Assembly (NCBI GenBank): GCA_964408085.1
Contig: CAYOYB010000008.1
Coordinates: forward strand, 1 to 64,000
Source of the DNA: CAJLIR01 sp964408085
GTDB lineage: Bacteria > Bacillota_I > Bacilli_A > RF39 > UBA660
Length of the DNA: 64,000 bases
Reading direction: 5' to 3'
The translations under genes were made by a program, and so were the position numbers. How positions within the stretch are numbered: the stretch's first letter is position 1; each line of letters opens with the position of its first letter. Below are positions 60,217-64,000 of the stretch, piece by piece. The notes beneath the pieces were generated by a model. That model saw only the letters and a program-made list of their open reading frames with translations, was not told the origin of the DNA and ran no database searches.

Positions 60217-61779
60217 ATGAGAAAAAAGTTGTTATTAATATGTTCGTTTTTTATTTTTATATTTCTTATAATCTTTAATATATTTAAGGATAATGTTAAT
60301 TTAATAGATAATTTATATATATCTGTTGGCTCATCTAATACAACAGCCAAAGTACTAAAAACAGAGTTAAGTGAAGAACAAATAATTAAAGAATATAAAG
60401 ACTATGAATATGTTAAAGTAGATAAGTTTGTAGATATTGAAACTATAAGTTATGAGAAATTTAAAGGAAAAATAAATGATAACGAAATATTTAGTTATGG
60501 GATAGCCTTAGATAATAATCGGATTGTACTTTTATCTGAGGAGCTAAATGCTAATAATATCATTAATCGAAAAGAAAAAAATGTAAATTTCGAAAATTTA
60601 AATAAATATTTATCTAAAAAAGGCATATCAAAAAAATTTAATTCTATATCAAATATAACTATTTTTAAAACAGAGAGCAAATATTTATATAATAATGAAT
60701 TTATCAATTTAGAAAATAAGATGGGTTTTAATAATAGGAGTATTGAAAATATAAAATCTGAATTGCCAAATATTATAGAAAGTACTGGTAAATTATTAGC
60801 ATCAATGAATAAAAAGGGAAAATATGTATATGGCTATAGTACAAACAGCGCTAAAGAATTTAATAGTTATAATATTTTAAGGCATGCTGGAAGTACTTGG
60901 AGTTTAATTTTATACTATAAAGAATATCCATCAGATGAACTTAAAACTACAATACAAGAATCTATAGATTACTTAATAAATAATTTTACTATTGAATATA
61001 ATGATGATATAACATTTGTTGTAGAAAAAAAATCATCTGAAATAAAATTAGGTGGAAATGCTTTAGCACTACTAATGTTATCAGAATATAGCCTAGTATT
61101 TTCTGATTATAAATATGATGATATAAGTAAAAAAATAGCTAATGGAATTATACATATGCAAAATGATGATGGAAGTTATAATCATATTTTAGATTTAAAT
61201 TTTAATATAAAAGAGAAATTTAGAACTGTTTATTATGATGGTGAAGCTACATTTGCATTATTAAAATACTATAAAGTTAATAACAATAATATTTTAGTTG
61301 AACAAGCTAAAAAGGCAATAGATTATTTTATTGATAATAATTATGAAAAATATAGAGATCAATGGATATCATATGCCTTAAATGAATATATAAAAATTAA
61401 TACTAATGAAAGATATATTAATTTTGCGTTTTTAAATTATACATATAATAGGCAAAAATTAGATAATAATAAATCCTTTGGTCCTACTAGATTGGAGCTT
61501 CTTATAACAACTTTAGATACTTATAATTATGTAATTAATAATGCTGATAGTTCAGTAATAAAAGATTTTAACATTAAAGAATTAAAAAATAGCATAGAAA
61601 TAAATTTTGAGACACTTTTCAATTTCTATATCAGCGAGGAAGTAGCCATGTACTTAAATAATCCTATTTTAGTATTAAATGGATTTCATGATATAAAGTC
61701 AAATTTTAGAATGCGAATAGATGATCTTCAACATTCTCTTTTAGGTATAATCAAATATAATGAACTTTATGGAGATTAA
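60217..61779 (+). CDS. Secreted/membrane-anchored alpha-alpha toroid-like protein
   Basis: A 520-residue protein. Residues 4-23 form a signal anchor (LLLICSFFIFIFLIIFNIF). The N-terminal 180 residues are mixed; from about 185 to 515 there are repeated helical pairs with motifs such as NILRHAGSTWSLILYYK, LGGNALALLMLSEY, MQNDDGSYNHI, YYDGEATFALLKYY and WISYALNEYI. This is the pattern of six-hairpin/alpha-alpha barrel proteins (glycosidases, epimerases, terpene-cyclase fold). A glycan-related role outside the cell is plausible, not shown. The nearest AGGTGA (60188-60193) is unusually far from the ATG, so initiation is weak or the start is uncertain. Confidence 0.6.
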   Translation: MRKKLLLICSFFIFIFLIIFNIFKDNVNLIDNLYISVGSSNTTAKVLKTELSEEQIIKEYKDYEYVKVDKFVDIETISYEKFKGKINDNEIFSYGIALDNNRIVLLSEELNANNIINRKEKNVNFENLNKYLSKKGISKKFNSISNITIFKTESKYLYNNEFINLENKMGFNNRSIENIKSELPNIIESTGKLLASMNKKGKYVYGYSTNSAKEFNSYNILRHAGSTWSLILYYKEYPSDELKTTIQESIDYLINNFTIEYNDDITFVVEKKSSEIKLGGNALALLMLSEYSLVFSDYKYDDISKKIANGIIHMQNDDGSYNHILDLNFNIKEKFRTVYYDGEATFALLKYYKVNNNNILVEQAKKAIDYFIDNNYEKYRDQWISYALNEYIKINTNERYINFAFLNYTYNRQKLDNNKSFGPTRLELLITTLDTYNYVINNADSSVIKDFNIKELKNSIEINFETLFNFYISEEVAMYLNNPILVLNGFHDIKSNFRMRIDDLQHSLLGIIKYNELYGD

Positions 61780-61869
61780 AATATTTAAATTTGAATATAA
61801 TAATTATAAGTAGTTCAATATTAATTAAATTAAAAATGTTTAATTTAATAAAAAAATATATAAAAAGTG

Positions 61870-61898
61870 TTGTCATAAGCAAACTAATTTGATATAAT
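61870..61898 (+). promoter_or_regulatory. Promoter of tRNA-Met
   Basis: TTGTCA (61870-61875) and TATAAT (61893-61898), 17-bp spacer. Confidence 0.8.
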
Positions 61899-61913
61899 TA
61901 ATTTGCTTGTTAT

Positions 61914-61990
61914 GGCGATGTAGCTCAGCTGGCTAGAGCAACCGGTTCATACCCGGTAGGTCGAGAGTTCGAATCTCCCCGTCGCTACCA
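61914..61990 (+). tRNA. tRNA-Met (elongator, anticodon CAT)
   Basis: A 77-nt cloverleaf with encoded CCA: GGCGATG acceptor, GTAGCTCAGCTGGCTAGAGC D-arm, loop TTCATAC. The G1-T72 pair and overall sequence match the elongator tRNA-Met of Bacillus type, distinguishing it from the CAT tRNA at 37.5 kb. Confidence 0.93.
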
Positions 61991-61998
61991 TTTAAAAA

Positions 61999-62022
61999 TT
62001 ACTAGATTTTATCTAGTTTTTA
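61999..62022 (+). terminator. First terminator after tRNA-Met
   Basis: A 6-bp stem (62001-62006 with 62012-62017) and T5. Confidence 0.75.
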
Positions 62023-62026
62023 TTTT

Positions 62027-62065
62027 ATAGGAATAATATTCATTTAGTATTCCTATCTTTTTTTT
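62027..62065 (+). terminator. Second terminator after tRNA-Met
   Basis: A 9-bp stem (62027-62035 with 62048-62056) and T8. Two terminators in a row ensure that the tRNA transcript ends. Confidence 0.8.
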
Positions 62066-62127
62066 ATAAAATCATGATATAATAATTTTATTGACAAATC
62101 TTAATTTGCTGAAAAGGAGAATTAGTT

Positions 62128-62694
62128 ATGAAAGACAATCTTTTTTTGGAAAAACCATCAATTGTAAGAAAAAGTGCTGCAATTGATTTCATAAATGAAT
62201 TTAAACAATATAACTCTGATACTGATGGAGATGGAGGACTGGCTAGATATTTAGATGATTATGAAGGATGGTTAAAAAAAATAGAAGATGATAAAAATGC
62301 AGTTCCATCTGAAGAAAAAGTTCCAGCAGAAACATATTTTTTAATTAGAGAAAATGATAAAAAAATAATTGGAATGTGTAACATAAGATTAGCTTTAAAT
62401 AAGAAATTGATTGAACTTAATGCTTGGCACATAGGGTATTGTGTTAGGCCAACAGAAAGAAGAAAAGGCTATGCTAAAAAAATGTTATATTTAGCCCTAA
62501 AAGAATGCAAAAAACATAATATAAAAGAGGTCATAATTGGATGTGATAAAGACAATATTGGTTCATCTAAAACAATAACTAGTTTTTATTCAAAGTTGCT
62601 TAAAGAATATATGGATACAAAATACTATAATTGTATGCAACAACAATTTTCAATTGATGTTGATAAAGCCATAGAACAGTATAAAGATAATTAA
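62128..62694 (+). CDS. GNAT family N-acetyltransferase
   Basis: A 188-residue acetyltransferase. IIGMCNIRLALN is the central strand pair, HIGYCVRPTERRKGYAKKML the acetyl-CoA pyrophosphate loop (motif A, RxxGxA), and IIGCDKDNIGSSKTI motif B. The N-terminal region (FINEFKQYNSDTDGDGGLARYLDDYEGWL) matches the common 'predicted acetyltransferase' subgroup. GGAGA precedes the start. Substrate unknown. Confidence 0.88.
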   Translation: MKDNLFLEKPSIVRKSAAIDFINEFKQYNSDTDGDGGLARYLDDYEGWLKKIEDDKNAVPSEEKVPAETYFLIRENDKKIIGMCNIRLALNKKLIELNAWHIGYCVRPTERRKGYAKKMLYLALKECKKHNIKEVIIGCDKDNIGSSKTITSFYSKLLKEYMDTKYYNCMQQQFSIDVDKAIEQYKDN

Positions 62695-62740
62695 ATTACA
62701 ATTTATATGTGTTTTTCAAACATTTAGAGGAAGTGATACA

Positions 62741-63409
62741 ATGCTTAAAGAATTAATTAATAGACTCAGAGCAAAAAAACAGCAATTAGATAATTTAAAT
62801 GATAGTAGTGATTCGTTAGTGGATAAAATAATTGAAGAACAAAATGTATTCAATATTGCTATATCAGAAGAAAATAATATTTATAGGGTGGATATTAGCG
62901 ATTATATTTCAATGACTGATTATGTAGAAAGAATAAAAGCAAATGATGAATTTAATTTGCTAGATTTAATAAGTAATAATATATTATGGAACAGTAACAT
63001 GCAAAAAGTAAATAAAGGTACATATTATGCTTTAATAGTGGGTAATAGATTATATAATATTTTAATAAATGGTGATGATTTAGCAATAGATGAAAGAACT
63101 AAAATAGATGATATAATTACTGAAGAAAGGATTATTAGATTTAATATTAGCGATAGTAACTATCATTATTTTAGTGCTAAACACTATAAAACTGATACTT
63201 TTTACACAAAATATTATGATAAAAAAAGCTTAGTTAGTTTAGGAAAACTAGATTTATCAGCAGAGGAAACTTTTGAGGAAATCAGTTCAATAGTTTGTAA
63301 TTTAGATGATATTGCATTAATAGCAAACATTTTTGATACAAGCTTAATAAAAAAATACATCTTAGACGATTTGAGTAAAAATCCCCCACAAATAAAAAAA
63401 GTGATATAG
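62741..63409 (+). CDS. Unknown protein, 222 residues
   Basis: No family recognised. A short coiled-coil-like N-terminus (MLKELINRLRAKKQQLDNLNDSSDSL) is followed by a beta-rich domain (YRVDISDYISM, YYALIVGNRLYNILING, RIIRFNISDSNYHYFSAKHY). No signal peptide or Cys-rich motif. GAGGAAGTG precedes the start. The following partial gene is in the same direction after a terminator. Confidence 0.6.
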   Translation: MLKELINRLRAKKQQLDNLNDSSDSLVDKIIEEQNVFNIAISEENNIYRVDISDYISMTDYVERIKANDEFNLLDLISNNILWNSNMQKVNKGTYYALIVGNRLYNILINGDDLAIDERTKIDDIITEERIIRFNISDSNYHYFSAKHYKTDTFYTKYYDKKSLVSLGKLDLSAEETFEEISSIVCNLDDIALIANIFDTSLIKKYILDDLSKNPPQIKKVI

Positions 63410-63417
63410 AATGTTTT

Positions 63418-63446
63418 AATAGATGTAGTTGTTTATCTATTTTTTA
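63418..63446 (+). terminator. Weak terminator before the last gene
   Basis: A 6-bp stem (63419-63424 with 63435-63440) and T6. Confidence 0.5.
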
Positions 63447-63475
63447 TATATTAAAATATTAAGGAAGTGATTTTT

Positions 63476-64000
63476 ATGGATAAAGATTTATTAAGAAATC
63501 AATTATTTGAAAAATATTTTGAAATAGAAGATGGCATTTTAGCTATAGATTTGGTTGACAAATTGTCTTTTATAACAGAGGTATGGAAAGAACTGCATAT
63601 TTTATGCCAAAATAATATTAAATGTTTTGACCAATATAGTACTTTATATGGTGCTAAGTTGTTAGAACATAATCAAAAAAAATACATAATCTTAAGATTA
63701 TGTATGTTAAGATATGCTATTATTGATATAGAACTTATGAGAAATATAACGAAAGAACAATTTTCAAAAGATTTTGATGAGAAATTTTTTGTAAATAATT
63801 TTGATGAAGTTTTTGAAGAAGGTTATAATTCTTTCCCCAGATTGTATAGCTTAAATGAATATAATGGTAATATACAAGAATTATTAAATGTTTATTATAA
63901 GAATCAAGATATATTAAATTTATCGACTCATTTATATTACAAAATAGAAATAGGTAATGCTTGGACTTATTTTGGTATTAATTTTGCGAATTCAAAAGCT
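63476..64000 (+). CDS. Unknown protein, 3' truncated by the window end
   Basis: ATG 63476 with AAGGAAGTGA upstream opens a frame of at least 175 codons that runs off the window. The translation starts MDKDLLRNQLFEKYFEIEDG and is rich in aromatic and acidic residues, with helices around ITEVWKELHILCQNN and KKYIILRLCMLRYAIIDIELM. No family recognised. Confidence 0.65.
   Translation, partial: MDKDLLRNQLFEKYFEIEDGILAIDLVDKLSFITEVWKELHILCQNNIKCFDQYSTLYGAKLLEHNQKKYIILRLCMLRYAIIDIELMRNITKEQFSKDFDEKFFVNNFDEVFEEGYNSFPRLYSLNEYNGNIQELLNVYYKNQDILNLSTHLYYKIEIGNAWTYFGINFANSKA

Overview
The window is very AT-rich (clearly under 30% GC by eye), uses the standard code (TGG for Trp, TAA/TAG/TGA as stops), has strong GGAGG-type ribosome binding sites and many hairpin plus T-run terminators. 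It carries secE-nusG-rplKA-rplJL-rsmC-rpoBC in Firmicutes order, pyruvate phosphate dikinase, rubrerythrin, SpoVS and SufU/SufB. This fits a low-GC anaerobic member of the Bacilli, such as the uncultured Mollicutes-like gut lineages (RF39 type). That placement is an inference from gene content and base composition.

Layout. 1-0.2 kb: 3' end of a PPVTE-repeat protein. 0.4-7.5 kb: small enzymes (ASCH, DUF3781, NTF2-like), a cysteine desulfurase operon with a ferredoxin/thioredoxin-fold protein, then a run of genes that look like hydrolases of nucleic acids or nucleotides (HhH-GPD-like, deoxyribosyltransferase-like, uracil-DNA-glycosylase-like, HD and DHH proteins). 7.6-13.5 kb: a metabolic operon (divergent 2-hydroxyacid dehydrogenase, deaminase, two SDRs, stand-alone NIF3/PII-like domain, APH-type kinase), a decayed EEP nuclease and an MBL hydrolase. 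13.6-18.4 kb: a reverse-strand unknown gene, an ABC exporter, a transglutaminase-like protein, an orphan PD-(D/E)XK-like protein and tRNA-Gly. 18.5-27 kb: HAD phosphatase, spoVS, sufU-sufB, ssb, a DUF1016 (YhcG-type) nuclease, an XRE regulator, a Xer recombinase and ppdK.

27-32.4 kb is the accessory region of most interest. An attenuator-like leader precedes an XRE gene and a ParB gene broken in an A7 tract. A compact three-gene operon follows: a class III nucleotide cyclase with a coiled-coil/helical tail, a membrane protein of the PycTM (Pycsar effector) type, and a second, shorter class III cyclase. This is a Pycsar-like cyclic-nucleotide anti-phage system with an unusual cyclase-effector-cyclase order. 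An EVE/PUA-like gene lies downstream.

32.5-42.8 kb: envelope proteins with repeats (13-residue repeats; 13 CP-type Cys repeats), a protein-kinase-like fold, an Smr domain, tRNA-Ile(CAT) and tRNA-Leu(TAG), a 5'-3' exonuclease, a radical SAM protein, truB and a YehR-like lipoprotein. 42.9-56.7 kb: rpsO-pnp and the secE-to-rpoC transcription/translation block, with leader RNAs before rpsO, rplK, rplA and rplJ. 56.7-64 kb: a membrane protein with a papain-like C-terminal domain, rubrerythrin, Hsp20, an SDR, an alpha/alpha-toroid-like protein, tRNA-Met, a GNAT acetyltransferase and two unknown genes, the last running off the end.
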